Below, piece by piece: positions 1 through 9,075 of a DNA stretch of 64,000 nt (its first letter is position 1; every line of letters begins with the position of its first letter). The notes under the pieces were generated by a model that searched no databases, was not told where the DNA came from, and saw nothing but the letters and a program-made list of their open reading frames with translations. The stretch covers positions 1,060,001 to 1,124,000 of the forward strand of contig CP053447.1 in assembly GCA_013285425.1 (NCBI GenBank), given 5' to 3'. Origin of the DNA: Ignavibacteriota bacterium. Lineage in GTDB: Bacteria > Bacteroidota > Ignavibacteria > Ignavibacteriales > Ignavibacteriaceae. The translations under genes were made by a program, and so were the position numbers.

Positions 1-52
1 CTATGACTAAATTACATAAAAAGATTTAATTGAATAATCAGATTCTTATTTG

Positions 53-688
53 ATGAAATATTTGTATGATCCTCCGGGATTGCTGAAATCAATGTTCAGT
101 GAATTTTATTGGAATACTACTAACAATAAAGTTCTGCTAACTTTTGATGATGGACCTAATCCGGAAACTACTGAAATAATACTAAAACGATTAGAGGAAG
201 AAAATGTTAAATCATTGTTTTTCTGTGTTGGAGAAAATGTTAAGAAGTATAATTCACTTGCTAAGCAGATATTAGCCAATGGACATTCAATCGGTAATCA
301 TTCTTTTAATCATAAAATTTTAAATAAAATATCAGTTGATGAAAAATCATTTCAGATAAAAGAAACAAACAAAATTGTTAAAGAAAATCTTGGATATAAT
401 ATTAAATATTTCCGACCGGCTCATGGGAGATTTCAGCTTTCAACTGCATCAATATTAAAAGAACATAATCTGAAAGGGGTAATGTGGTCATTGCTAACTT
501 ATGATTATAAAAATGATCTTGAAGTAGTTAAATTTGCAGTTAAGAAATATTTAAGAAACAATTCAATAATCGTTTTGCACGACAGCATGAAACCAAAAAA
601 TATAATCCTTGATTCAATAAATATTATTATAGATGAGGTTAGGAATCGAAATTATCAATTAGGAGCAGCAGACGAATGCTTGAATTGA
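53..688 (+). CDS. Polysaccharide deacetylase (NodB homology domain)
   Basis: Predicted metal-dependent carbohydrate esterase of family CE4, which removes N- or O-acetyl groups from polysaccharides. The protein is about 211 residues, essentially a bare NodB domain. The motifs seen are TFDDGPNPETT near residue 30 (catalytic Asp and metal-binding Asp), HSIGNHSFNH near residue 78 (the H-x3-H metal site), RPAHGRF near residue 124 in place of the usual RPPYG, and VLHDS near residue 174. I see no signal peptide, so it may act in the cytoplasm or on a lipid-linked substrate. A TTG directly precedes the chosen ATG and could be the start, moving it to base 50. The 3' end overlaps the next gene by 13 bases, so translation is probably coupled. 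The family call is firm; the substrate is unknown. Confidence 0.88.
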   Translation: MKYLYDPPGLLKSMFSEFYWNTTNNKVLLTFDDGPNPETTEIILKRLEEENVKSLFFCVGENVKKYNSLAKQILANGHSIGNHSFNHKILNKISVDEKSFQIKETNKIVKENLGYNIKYFRPAHGRFQLSTASILKEHNLKGVMWSLLTYDYKNDLEVVKFAVKKYLRNNSIIVLHDSMKPKNIILDSINIIIDEVRNRNYQLGAADECLN

Positions 689-1767
689 TTTTCCTGTTTA
701 TAATGATCGGATATTTTGCTCAAACCGTTTTGTTTATTATTGGCGCAAAGAAAAAATTTCCAAGAATTGCTGATGACAGGCTGCCTACTGCAACAATAAT
801 TGTAGCTGCGCGAAACGAAGAAGATAATATTTTAAGAACGCTTGAATCACTCGAAAAGCTCGATTATCCGGATGGGAAACTTCAGATACTGATTGTTGAT
901 GATCAGTCCACTGATTCAACGGGAAAGATTATTGATGATTTTATAAAAGATAAACTGCACTTTAAAAAGATAACAACCGAAGAGCATCACACAAAACTGA
1001 TCGGAAAGATGCGCGCATTAGCTTATGCAATTAAAGAGGCAACTGGTGAAATAATTATGACTACAGATGCTGATTGTGAAGTTAAACCTCAATGGGCTAA
1101 AACTGTGTGTTCTTTTTATGAAGATAATGTTGCGATAGTAACAGGAATAACAACTCAGACTGCCGAAAAATGGTTTGATGGTATGCAGGCAATTGATTTT
1201 GTTTATCTTTTAACTGCTGGCGCAGGTACAACAAATCTGAAAATGCCGGTTTCCTGTATTGGGAATAATATGTCTTATCGTAAATCAGTTTATGATGAAG
1301 TTGGCGGATATGAAAAGCTTCCTCACAGTGTTACTGAAGATTTTACTTTAATGAATGCAATATATAACCTCAAAAAATATAAGGTGATATTTCCGGTTGA
1401 ATCAGACACACTTGTTACATCAGTTCCCTGTAAAACATTAAGGAGTTTAATCAGTCAGAAAAAAAGATGGGGTGTCGGCGGTCTTGGTGTTCCGTTCAGA
1501 GGATTTGTAATTATGTTCTGGGGCTTTACAGCTAATTTGCTTGTTTTATTGACTCCGTTTTTCTATTCACAGATATGGTTGGTTTTAGCTGTTTTTAAGA
1601 TTGCACTGGATTTCTTTTTACTTTATCCTGTTCATATTAAACTCGGTATAGAAAAGAATCTGAAATATTTTTTTCACTTTGAAATTTATTACATTTTTTA
1701 TGTTATACTTTTGCCATTTATTGTATTGCCACATCGAAAATTAACTTGGAAAGGAAGAGAGTATTAA
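676..1767 (+). CDS. Membrane-anchored family 2 glycosyltransferase
   Basis: Processive-type GT-A glycosyltransferase, about 363 residues. One hydrophobic helix lies at the N terminus (residues 1-20), the catalytic domain follows, and three hydrophobic segments fill the last 100 residues. Catalytic signatures are DDQSTDST near residue 75, TTDADCE near residue 129 (the DxD), TEDFTL near residue 218 (the general base ED) and QKKRWG near residue 260 (the QxxRW motif of processive enzymes such as cellulose, hyaluronan and PNAG synthases). It overlaps the upstream deacetylase and its stop overlaps the start of the downstream radical SAM gene by one base. The pairing with a deacetylase recalls PgaC/PgaB-type polysaccharide systems, but the product cannot be named from sequence. 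Confidence 0.85.
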   Translation: MLELIFLFIMIGYFAQTVLFIIGAKKKFPRIADDRLPTATIIVAARNEEDNILRTLESLEKLDYPDGKLQILIVDDQSTDSTGKIIDDFIKDKLHFKKITTEEHHTKLIGKMRALAYAIKEATGEIIMTTDADCEVKPQWAKTVCSFYEDNVAIVTGITTQTAEKWFDGMQAIDFVYLLTAGAGTTNLKMPVSCIGNNMSYRKSVYDEVGGYEKLPHSVTEDFTLMNAIYNLKKYKVIFPVESDTLVTSVPCKTLRSLISQKKRWGVGGLGVPFRGFVIMFWGFTANLLVLLTPFFYSQIWLVLAVFKIALDFFLLYPVHIKLGIEKNLKYFFHFEIYYIFYVILLPFIVLPHRKLTWKGREY

Positions 1768-2753
1768 TGCTTTTACTTTGTAATTATTATGTAACATATA
1801 AGTGTAATGCATTTTGTGAGTTTTGCCATTTTTCAAATCACGAAATCTTTAGACATACAAAAAATGCTTCTCTGGAAGATTTTAAAAGCAATGTTTCTCA
1901 GTTAGCTGATCTTGGAGTTAAGTTTATTGATCTTACGGGCGGCGAGCCTTTGTTAAATAAAGATATTGCTGAGATGGTAAAGTTTGCACGCGGTCTTAAT
2001 ATGCAGACAAGTATTACGAGTAATGGTCTGTTATATCACAAGTTTGCCGAAAAATTAGCTGGCAATGTAAACCTATTGCATTTTTCTCTGGATTCACCCG
2101 ATGAAGAAGAACATAATAAGATTAGAAATGTTGATTGTTATAAAAGTGTTTTTAAAAGTCTGACAATTGCAAAATCACTCGGCGAATATCCGGATATTTT
2201 GTTTACTGTTACTAACGAAACTTATAAGAAACTTCCGCGAATGCATGAAATTGCCCTGCGTTATGATTTAGTGCTGCTTGTTAATCCTGTTTTTTCCTAC
2301 TTTGGTAATCCCGGATTAAACGAAGAAGCAGTTGATTACATTGATGAATTTTGTGATGGAAAGATTGATGTTTATCTTAATAAGGGCTTTATGAAACTGA
2401 GACGCGATGGAGGTAATGATATCAATAATCCAAGTTGTAAAGCCGTATCACGGGTAATTGTAATTTCACCCGAGAACGAAATTATTTTACCTTGCTATCA
2501 TTTTGCAAATGATAAAATACCCATAGACAGACCAATTAAAGAAATCCGTCAGTCTGAAAAATTTAAGTTCTTTCTGGAAAATGAAGGGAGATTTGATTTT
2601 TGTCAGGGCTGCACTGTTAATTGTTATTTTGAACCTTCATTTGCTTTTCCGACAAACCTTTATGCAATATCAAGTTTAACATCTAAGTTTAAGTACAGCT
2701 ATAATAAACTTATCAAACAAAAAATTAAAAGAATTAAACAGATTTCTAAATGA
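1767..2753 (+). CDS. Radical SAM protein with cysteine-rich C-terminal region
   Basis: Radical SAM enzyme of about 328 residues. The 4Fe-4S cluster motif C-x3-C-x2-C is at residues 13-20, and the SAM-binding GGEP follows near residue 60. The C-terminal part carries further cysteines in a SPASM-like arrangement (NPSC, LPCYHF, then CQGCTVNCYF), suggesting a second iron-sulfur cluster. I chose ATG at 1767, which overlaps the upstream stop (TAATG) and has a GGAAAGGAAG purine tract just upstream. A TTG at 1746 would add seven residues. Because it sits between a glycosyltransferase and an outer-membrane protein, the enzyme may modify a glycan, lipid or peptide of the envelope; this is inference. 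The reaction is unknown. Confidence 0.8.
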   Translation: MLLLCNYYVTYKCNAFCEFCHFSNHEIFRHTKNASLEDFKSNVSQLADLGVKFIDLTGGEPLLNKDIAEMVKFARGLNMQTSITSNGLLYHKFAEKLAGNVNLLHFSLDSPDEEEHNKIRNVDCYKSVFKSLTIAKSLGEYPDILFTVTNETYKKLPRMHEIALRYDLVLLVNPVFSYFGNPGLNEEAVDYIDEFCDGKIDVYLNKGFMKLRRDGGNDINNPSCKAVSRVIVISPENEIILPCYHFANDKIPIDRPIKEIRQSEKFKFFLENEGRFDFCQGCTVNCYFEPSFAFPTNLYAISSLTSKFKYSYNKLIKQKIKRIKQISK

Positions 2754-3583
2754 TAATTAAATCCAGATCACTTTTTATTATTGTTATAATATTTTCTCAA
2801 TCTCTGATTGCACAAAGTTATAATTGGTTCCCTTCTGAAATAAATATTCAGCCCTTTACAGCTAATTTGCTTGAAGCTAAAGCAGGATTTCTGATTTCAA
2901 CCGACAATAATAAGTTAAGATTAGATATCTCAACAACAAGGGATATTATTCATTGGGATAGTGATAATTATACAATTTCAATCGGTGCTGATGTCTTTAC
3001 ATTTACAAGATTAAGAAGCAATGATCATTTCAAATTTCCGGTTGAAACAATCGATTACCTTTTTGGATTAAATGCCGGATATAAAAAACAAATTGATTCG
3101 GAAAATCAAATCGGTCTAAGATTCAGATTAAGCCATATCAGCACACATTTAGTTGATGGGCAATATGATGCACAAACTCAGAAATGGAGAGATAGCAGAG
3201 ATCCGTTTGTTTATAGTAAAGAGTTTATTGAGTTGTTTCCTTACTATCGTTACAAAACAATCAGAATGTATTTAGGATTTACTTATATCTTTCATATAAT
3301 TCCATCTGAATTAAAAAAAATAAATTTGCAATTCGGTTTTGATTATTTTGCAGAAGAAATCGGAACAGAACTTTTTACCCCTTTTATTGCTTATGATTTT
3401 AAATTAAATGGAATTGAAAAGTTTATAGGTAACAATATTATTTCAGTCGGAATTAAATTTGGTAACTGGCAGTCAGGAGGATTGAGCTTTTATTATTCAT
3501 ATATAGCAGGATCAAGTATTCATGGTCAGTTATACGATTTAAGGGAGAATTATTCAAATATTGGTTTTAATTTTGAACTGTAA
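2750..3583 (+). CDS. Outer-membrane beta-barrel protein resembling DUF1207
   Basis: A 277-residue protein with a Sec signal peptide (hydrophobic residues 5-17, cleavage likely after SLIAQ). The remainder alternates polar and hydrophobic residues, with many Tyr and Phe and a C-terminal Phe-Glu-Leu, as in outer-membrane barrels. The run DPFVYSKEF in the middle and a late GSSIHGQLYD motif fit my memory of the DUF1207 family, which has no known function. The start codon overlaps the upstream stop by four bases (ATGA) and its stop overlaps the next start by one base. It is therefore a tightly coupled member of the operon. Barrel topology is inferred; the family assignment needs a profile search. 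Confidence 0.6.
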   Translation: MIIKSRSLFIIVIIFSQSLIAQSYNWFPSEINIQPFTANLLEAKAGFLISTDNNKLRLDISTTRDIIHWDSDNYTISIGADVFTFTRLRSNDHFKFPVETIDYLFGLNAGYKKQIDSENQIGLRFRLSHISTHLVDGQYDAQTQKWRDSRDPFVYSKEFIELFPYYRYKTIRMYLGFTYIFHIIPSELKKINLQFGFDYFAEEIGTELFTPFIAYDFKLNGIEKFIGNNIISVGIKFGNWQSGGLSFYYSYIAGSSIHGQLYDLRENYSNIGFNFEL

Positions 3584-4596
3584 TGTCAGAAAAATTATTT
3601 AACGAACAAAAAGTATTTGATGCGATAGCAGCTATCGAAAAGCGTAAGAAAATTAAATCTTATTTTATCCACATTGGACTTTTTATTGTTACATTTATTA
3701 CAACTACATTGGCAGGGGTTGAATGGACTACAGGACAGCTGCCTCCGTACGAATTTAATTTACTTGTTAACGGATTACCATATTCTATCAGTATTATGCT
3801 GATAATAACTTTTCATGAGTTTGGACATTACTTTGCTGCAAGATATCATCGTGTTAAAGCTACCTTGCCATTTTATATTCCGTATCCCACAATTCCGTAT
3901 TTTATAAACTTTGGAACTATGGGTGCAGTAATAAGAACCAAATCTCCGATTTACACAAAGAAAGCAATGTTTGATATAGGAATAGCGGGACCGTTATCCG
4001 GTTTTGTAGTTTGTTTAGCAATTTTGATCTACGGATTTACTCACGTTCCATCTATTGAATATTTAATTCAGATACATCCTGATTATTTTTCTTCCGAATT
4101 TGGAAAGGACGGTTACAAATTAGTATTTGGCGATTCAATTTTGTTTTCATTATTAAGATATCTTCTTGCTGATCATAACAATTTTTTTCCGCCTATGAGC
4201 GAAATTTATCATTATCCTTATTTATGTGCCGGCTGGTTTGGTTTACTTGTAACATCAATGAATATGATTCCTGTTGGACAATTAGATGGCGGACATATAG
4301 CTTATACAATGTTTGATCAAGAAAAGCATCTTAAAATTTCATCTATCTCGACAATAATACTTGCTGTATTTGGCTTTACCGGTGTGATTGATTCTTTACT
4401 GGAAATTAATCTCGGAATAGGCTGGAGCGGATGGCTGTTGTGGGCATTTATTCTTTATTTTATTGTTAAGCTAAAACATCCGCCGGTACCTGATGCAGCA
4501 GCACTGGATAAAAAAAGAATTTTATTGGGTTACGTTAGTTTTATTATCTTTGTGATATCGTTTTCACCAACACCTTTAATTTTGAAATTAATCTAG
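3583..4596 (+). CDS. Site-2 protease family (M50) integral membrane metalloprotease
   Basis: Intramembrane zinc metalloprotease of the S2P class, 337 residues with about seven hydrophobic segments. The zinc-binding HEFGH lies at residues 78-82 inside a membrane helix, and the third ligand motif NMIPVGQLDGGH lies near residue 230. There is no PDZ domain, so this is not RseP. It resembles the EGY/Rv2869-unlike compact S2P proteases of bacteria and chloroplasts. The family cleaves membrane-spanning regulators or clears signal-peptide remnants; the substrate here is unknown. Its ATG overlaps the upstream stop by one base (TAATG), making it the last gene of the first operon. Confidence 0.85.
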   Translation: MSEKLFNEQKVFDAIAAIEKRKKIKSYFIHIGLFIVTFITTTLAGVEWTTGQLPPYEFNLLVNGLPYSISIMLIITFHEFGHYFAARYHRVKATLPFYIPYPTIPYFINFGTMGAVIRTKSPIYTKKAMFDIGIAGPLSGFVVCLAILIYGFTHVPSIEYLIQIHPDYFSSEFGKDGYKLVFGDSILFSLLRYLLADHNNFFPPMSEIYHYPYLCAGWFGLLVTSMNMIPVGQLDGGHIAYTMFDQEKHLKISSISTIILAVFGFTGVIDSLLEINLGIGWSGWLLWAFILYFIVKLKHPPVPDAAALDKKRILLGYVSFIIFVISFSPTPLILKLI

Positions 4597-4652
4597 TTTA
4601 TGGTCTTATTTTTACCTTGTTGAAGTTAGCTTAATAGCAAATATTTAATTAT

Positions 4653-5459
4653 ATGAAAATCAAAATTTTAGCTTTTCTTAGCATTATTCTCAGTGTGCTT
4701 CTTTTAGAGGGATGTGAGAAGGATTATTCAGATGTTATTGAAGTAGAAAATAGTTCTTATCAGGTAGTAAGAGTTAGTCTAAAGAATTCTTTTCAATATC
4801 CGATCGACACAATGGCAATTTTCAGAGTTGAAATAGATTCATCAAAGGATATTAACTTTGTTTTTTGTGATGTCTATTCACCAGATAAGAATAAACTAAA
4901 CAACGCACCAATGTATTTGCTTGATAATGGCAATCCGTTAAACGGTGATATAACAAGAAATGACAATATTTATTCCTGCATTTTTCCTCTCGATTCTAAT
5001 CAAATGAATGGTAATTATGAAGTAAAATTTTATGTTAATGATAAATTCAATAAAACCAATCAGGCTGCTGTATCAATTTATAATTACAATAATGGTAAAG
5101 CGAATATAGCTCCGGTTATCTCAAATACAATTGTTGATCCTGATACAGTTGTTGTTACAACTACAACTTTAATTTTAACATCTGTTCAGGTTGATGATCA
5201 GAATGGACTTAATGATATAGAAAAAGTTTATTTTGTAGTTTACAGACCTGATGGAACTACAAACGGTAATCAGAACCTGCTTTATGATGATGGAAACCTT
5301 TCTGATCACGGTGATCAGACTGCGGGTGATGGGATTTACTCTTTATTGATTCAAATTTCACCTTCAAACTCCAAAGGAACATATAGGTTTGAGTTTCAAG
5401 CGAAAGATCGCGGTGGAAAACTAAGCAACATTATTAATCATTCTGTACTTATTCAATGA
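4653..5459 (+). CDS. Lipoprotein with Ig-like extracellular repeats
   Basis: A 268-residue secreted lipoprotein. A hydrophobic signal is followed by a lipobox ending in LLLEGC, with Cys at residue 21. Two similar segments each carry a pattern like LLDNGNPLNGDITRND and LYDDGNLSDHGDQTAGDG followed by GIYS or IYSC, resembling the choice-of-anchor or Ig-like repeats common on exported Bacteroidota and Ignavibacteria proteins. The acidic DxGD turns may bind calcium. The stop overlaps the next start (ATGA), so it is co-translated with the propeller protein downstream. No enzymatic motif is visible and its function is unknown. Confidence 0.7.
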   Translation: MKIKILAFLSIILSVLLLEGCEKDYSDVIEVENSSYQVVRVSLKNSFQYPIDTMAIFRVEIDSSKDINFVFCDVYSPDKNKLNNAPMYLLDNGNPLNGDITRNDNIYSCIFPLDSNQMNGNYEVKFYVNDKFNKTNQAAVSIYNYNNGKANIAPVISNTIVDPDTVVVTTTTLILTSVQVDDQNGLNDIEKVYFVVYRPDGTTNGNQNLLYDDGNLSDHGDQTAGDGIYSLLIQISPSNSKGTYRFEFQAKDRGGKLSNIINHSVLIQ

Positions 5460-7015
5460 AAAAGCTTTATTCGATTTTAATATTTTCACTTCTTTTAATT
5501 TTAAACGGTCGGGCTCAATCAGTACCATTCTCTTTTGCTTTGACGGATGAAGAAATAAAATTATCCAAACAGCAGTCAAAAAATCCGTTAAGCAATAGCA
5601 TAATTGATATTATTACAATGGGAGATACAATCTGGTTAGGAAGCAGCCGCGGTGTAAGTCTTTCTACAGATAATGGGTCGAACTGGACAAACTTCTATGG
5701 GCAATCTGATTTTGGAACAGATAATGTTTCTGCAATTGGATATTACAACGGAGTTTTCTGGTGCGCTACAGCAAGGTCAACTGAGGTAACAGGAGGCAGT
5801 ACTTTACCGGAAGGTACAGGTTTAAAATATACTACAAATTTTGGTGCAACCTGGATGAGTGTTTCGCAGCCTTTAGATCATCCCGATAGTACGACAGAGC
5901 GATATGGAATTAATACTCTGCAGGCGCTGCCTGTTACTGTTGCAATACAAAATCTTGCTTATGATATTGCCTTTACCCCCGGCACAATCTGGATAGCAAC
6001 ATTTGCAGGCGGGTTAAGAAAAAGCACTGATAGCGGACAGACATGGAAAAGAGTTGTTCTTCCGCCTGATAATTTAAATTCTATCTCACCGAATGATACT
6101 CTAAATTTTTGTCTTTCACCGGTTGCAGGCAGTTTCTGTGGAACAGGTAATTTAAATCATCGGGTGTTTTCTGTAATAGCAATTGACGATAGTACTTTGT
6201 ATGTCGGCTCTGCAAATGGAATTAACAAATCTACCGATGGAGGAATTAGCTGGACTAAATTTAACGCTCAGAACCAGAGTGAGCCAATCAGCGGAAATTT
6301 TATCACTGCACTCGGTTATAACAAGTATAATAATATTGTTTGGGCTTCAACTTGGAAGGCAGAAGACCAGAATGAATTTTACGGAGTCAGTTCATCGTCC
6401 AACGGAGGGCAAAGCTGGAAAACATTTTTAACTGATGAACGTACACATAATTTCGGATTTAAAAATTTTGATGTAATGGCTGCAACTGATAACGGAGTTT
6501 TCAGATCGTCTGATAACGGATTAAGCTGGATACTTCCTAATTCAATTGTAGATCAGGAATCAGAAGCTGCATTAAAAACAAAAATATTTTATGATGCTGA
6601 TTCTTATGCAAATAATATTTGGCTTGCATCAGGTGATGGATTAGTTAAACTTGATGAAACTCCGGGACAGATGTGGCAGGGTAACTGGAAAATTTATTTT
6701 GCTTCGCAGCCGCTTGCAGCAGATAATGAAACATATTGTTTCCCGAATCCGTTTAATCCAAGACAAGAAGAATTGAAAATAAAATATAGTACTGGCGGAC
6801 AGCAGAAAGATGTAACAATTCAGATATTTGACTTTGGTTTTAATTATATCCGTACTATTATACAAAATGCACCGCGTAAAAATGATATTGAAGGGCAGCC
6901 GGAGTTTTGGGACGGCAGAGATGATAACGGAAATTACGTTCCAAACGGAGTTTACTTTTATCGTATAAAAACCGGTGATGATGCTGTTTATGGAAAAATA
7001 CTGGTGATGCAATGA
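5456..7015 (+). CDS. Exported beta-propeller protein with FlgD-like C-terminal sorting domain
   Basis: A 519-residue secreted protein with a signal peptide (residues 1-20, ending GRAQS). The body contains at least five copies of a sialidase/Ycf48-type blade motif (STDNGSNWT, STDSGQTWK, STDGGISWT, SSNGGQSWK, SSDNGLSWI), which predicts a beta-propeller. The last 90 residues form an Ig-like fold: FPNPFNP, then a beta-rich segment, then EFWDGRDDNGNYVPNGVYFYRI and a final strand. This matches the FlgD-Ig or type IX secretion C-terminal domain found on surface proteins of this phylum group. It sits between a lipoprotein and two PorV/PorQ-like barrels, overlapping both neighbours by four bases, so it is a probable type IX client. 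The ligand is unknown. Confidence 0.78.
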   Translation: MKKLYSILIFSLLLILNGRAQSVPFSFALTDEEIKLSKQQSKNPLSNSIIDIITMGDTIWLGSSRGVSLSTDNGSNWTNFYGQSDFGTDNVSAIGYYNGVFWCATARSTEVTGGSTLPEGTGLKYTTNFGATWMSVSQPLDHPDSTTERYGINTLQALPVTVAIQNLAYDIAFTPGTIWIATFAGGLRKSTDSGQTWKRVVLPPDNLNSISPNDTLNFCLSPVAGSFCGTGNLNHRVFSVIAIDDSTLYVGSANGINKSTDGGISWTKFNAQNQSEPISGNFITALGYNKYNNIVWASTWKAEDQNEFYGVSSSSNGGQSWKTFLTDERTHNFGFKNFDVMAATDNGVFRSSDNGLSWILPNSIVDQESEAALKTKIFYDADSYANNIWLASGDGLVKLDETPGQMWQGNWKIYFASQPLAADNETYCFPNPFNPRQEELKIKYSTGGQQKDVTIQIFDFGFNYIRTIIQNAPRKNDIEGQPEFWDGRDDNGNYVPNGVYFYRIKTGDDAVYGKILVMQ

Positions 7016-8016
7016 AGAAAATATTTTTGTCTTTCACTTTGTTGTTATTTATTTCCGGCAGCTTAATTGCTCAACCAGAATACACTGACTTGAGTTCTAA
7101 AGCCGGTGCTTTTAGTCGAATGGGCTTTGGTGCAAGAGGTATTGGAATGGGCAATGCAATGTCCTCGGTTACATCCGGTAATTTAGTATCATATTATAAT
7201 CCTGCGCTATCTCCATTTCAGGAAAATAATTCTTTTCAAACAGGTTATACTTTTTTATCACTCGATAGATCATTAAACTTTTTAAGCTTTACACGTAAGT
7301 TTGATTTTTATTCATCTAAAGATTCATCCGAAGACAGAAAACCAGTAAGCACTGCAGGGATAAGTGCCGGAGTTATTAATGCAGGCGTTGGATCAATAGA
7401 TGGAAGAGATGGCTCCGGATTGCATACTAAAGAACTTTCTACATCAGAGAATCAGTTTTTTTTAAGTGTATCTAACAGATTTTCAAAAAAACTATCTCTT
7501 GGTATAGCAGTTAAATTTTTCTATTATAAATTATACGAAGAAATAACTGCCAGCGGAGTTGGGCTTGATATCGGAGCTTTGTATAAAGTAAATGATAACT
7601 GGAATATTTCTTTAATGTTCTCTGATATTAACAGTAAATATCAATGGGATACAAAACCAGTTTATGAGCAGCAGGGTTTACAGTTAGCTGATAATTTTCC
7701 TTTATTAAAAAAAATCGGAGTTAGCTATTATAACCCTGAAATAAAATTATTAACCGCTGTTGAATTTGAAAGCAGTAATGCAAGGTCCAGTATTATTCGT
7801 GCCGGTGCTGAATATAACATTTATGAAAATCTTTTTTTAAGATGTGGAATTGATCAGGTTAATTTAAGAAATTTTGATTTTGGTATCCGACCAGCATTCG
7901 GTTTTTCATATTCAAAGATGTTTGATGGAATTATGATTGGCGTTGATTATGCTTTTATGGTCGAACAATATTCTCCATCCGATAGGCATATTATTGGAGT
8001 TAACTTACAATTTTAG
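7012..8016 (+). CDS. PorV/PorQ family outer-membrane protein
   Basis: A 334-residue outer-membrane barrel with a signal peptide (residues 1-20). After it comes the characteristic N-terminal signature of this family: AFSRMGFGARGIGMGNAMSS, with YYNPALSP shortly after. The fold is that of FadL/PorV-type 14-stranded barrels (UPF0164). In type IX secretion PorV shuttles cargo from the SprA channel to the attachment complex. The ATG overlaps the stop of the propeller gene with the sorting domain, so client and candidate shuttle are translationally coupled. Whether it works as PorV, PorQ or another paralogue cannot be told from sequence. Confidence 0.8.
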   Translation: MKKIFLSFTLLLFISGSLIAQPEYTDLSSKAGAFSRMGFGARGIGMGNAMSSVTSGNLVSYYNPALSPFQENNSFQTGYTFLSLDRSLNFLSFTRKFDFYSSKDSSEDRKPVSTAGISAGVINAGVGSIDGRDGSGLHTKELSTSENQFFLSVSNRFSKKLSLGIAVKFFYYKLYEEITASGVGLDIGALYKVNDNWNISLMFSDINSKYQWDTKPVYEQQGLQLADNFPLLKKIGVSYYNPEIKLLTAVEFESSNARSSIIRAGAEYNIYENLFLRCGIDQVNLRNFDFGIRPAFGFSYSKMFDGIMIGVDYAFMVEQYSPSDRHIIGVNLQF

Positions 8017-8039
8017 ATTATCAATGGAACTATTGCATA

Positions 8040-8954
8040 ATGAAACAATTTAAGATTACTAAACAAATATTACTACTTTTATTAATTTCAGCTGCCGTTG
8101 CATATTCACAATCAGCAGGTAATACCGGACTATCGTTTCTTAAGTACGGATTTGGTGCACGTAATATTGCAATGGGTGATGCAGGTACTGCGTTATCAAA
8201 TGATATTACCAGTCTGTTTTATAATCCTGCAAAGCTTACTTTAACAAGCGGATCTGAAGTTCTGTTTATGCATAATGAATGGATTCAGGATGTAAGAAGT
8301 GAAGTAATAGGAGCTAAAACTATAATTTTTGGTTTACCCTTTGCGTTAGGATTTAATGTTACATCGGTTGATGGAATTGAATATAGAGAAGTACCGGGTG
8401 AGCCTATTACTACTTTTGATGCAAATTATTTTTACGGCAGTTTATCTACAGGATTTTTTGTTACAGATGAAATTTCAATGGGTGTAACTGTTAAATATCT
8501 TTATGAGGGAATACTGAATGATGAAGCAGCAGGTTTCGGATTTGATTTTGGTATCAATTATCTACTGCCAATTCATGGATTAACTCCATCAATAGTTATA
8601 AAAAATATTGGCTCAATGAATAAACTTAGAAATGAGTCAACAAAACTGCCAACTGAAGTAAGAATCGGGGTTGCTTACACTTATTCATTGGAAAATTCTA
8701 AGTTTGATTTTACAGGCGGTGTTGAGTTTCAGAAGTATTTAGATACAGAAGACAATCATTTTAATTTTGGCGGTGAGGTTTTATATAATAAACTAATTGC
8801 TTTAAGAGCAGGATATCAAAGCAGTTTTGAAAGCCGTGGTTTTACAACAGGTATTGGATTGATGTGGGGCAGCTTGAAGTTTGATTATGCATTTCTACCG
8901 TTTTCATTAGGAATGGGAAGTGCAAATTTATTCTCACTGCAGTTTAAGTTTTAG
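8040..8954 (+). CDS. PorV/PorQ family outer-membrane protein, second copy
   Basis: A 304-residue paralogue of the preceding gene, 23 bases downstream in the same direction. It has a signal peptide ending AYSQS, then the family signature LKYGFGARNIAMGDAGTALS and LFYNPAKLT, with antiparallel aromatic-rich strands to the C-terminal LFSLQFKF. Its length and motif spacing are closer to the short PorV/PorQ-type proteins than the first copy. Two tandem copies behind one candidate cargo gene suggest distinct roles, for example shuttle and attachment. A weak inverted repeat follows the stop. Confidence 0.8.
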   Translation: MKQFKITKQILLLLLISAAVAYSQSAGNTGLSFLKYGFGARNIAMGDAGTALSNDITSLFYNPAKLTLTSGSEVLFMHNEWIQDVRSEVIGAKTIIFGLPFALGFNVTSVDGIEYREVPGEPITTFDANYFYGSLSTGFFVTDEISMGVTVKYLYEGILNDEAAGFGFDFGINYLLPIHGLTPSIVIKNIGSMNKLRNESTKLPTEVRIGVAYTYSLENSKFDFTGGVEFQKYLDTEDNHFNFGGEVLYNKLIALRAGYQSSFESRGFTTGIGLMWGSLKFDYAFLPFSLGMGSANLFSLQFKF

Positions 8955-8979
8955 ATTTACTAACAGTATTATTTATTAC

Positions 8980-9006
8980 AATCTGATTCTCTTGATAAAT
9001 CAGATT
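8980..9006. terminator. Weak terminator-like hairpin
   Basis: Nine-base perfect inverted repeat (AATCTGATT and AATCAGATT) with a nine-base loop, 25 bases after the stop of the second PorV-like gene. It has no clean T-tract (TGCTTGTTTC follows), so termination by it alone is uncertain. Confidence 0.3.
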
Positions 9007-9075
9007 TGCTTGTTTCAAGTTTTTCAATTGATGTTATTTTAACAACAGATTATTATTCACTTTATCCAAGACAAA

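Noticed and set aside
1746..1766. TTG start seven codons upstream of the radical SAM ATG
   Set aside because: ATG at 1767 overlaps the previous stop and has a purine-rich site at the right distance.
6641..7012. Leftward 123-codon open frame
   Set aside because: Lies wholly inside the propeller gene's sorting-domain region on the opposite strand; no start signal or domain.
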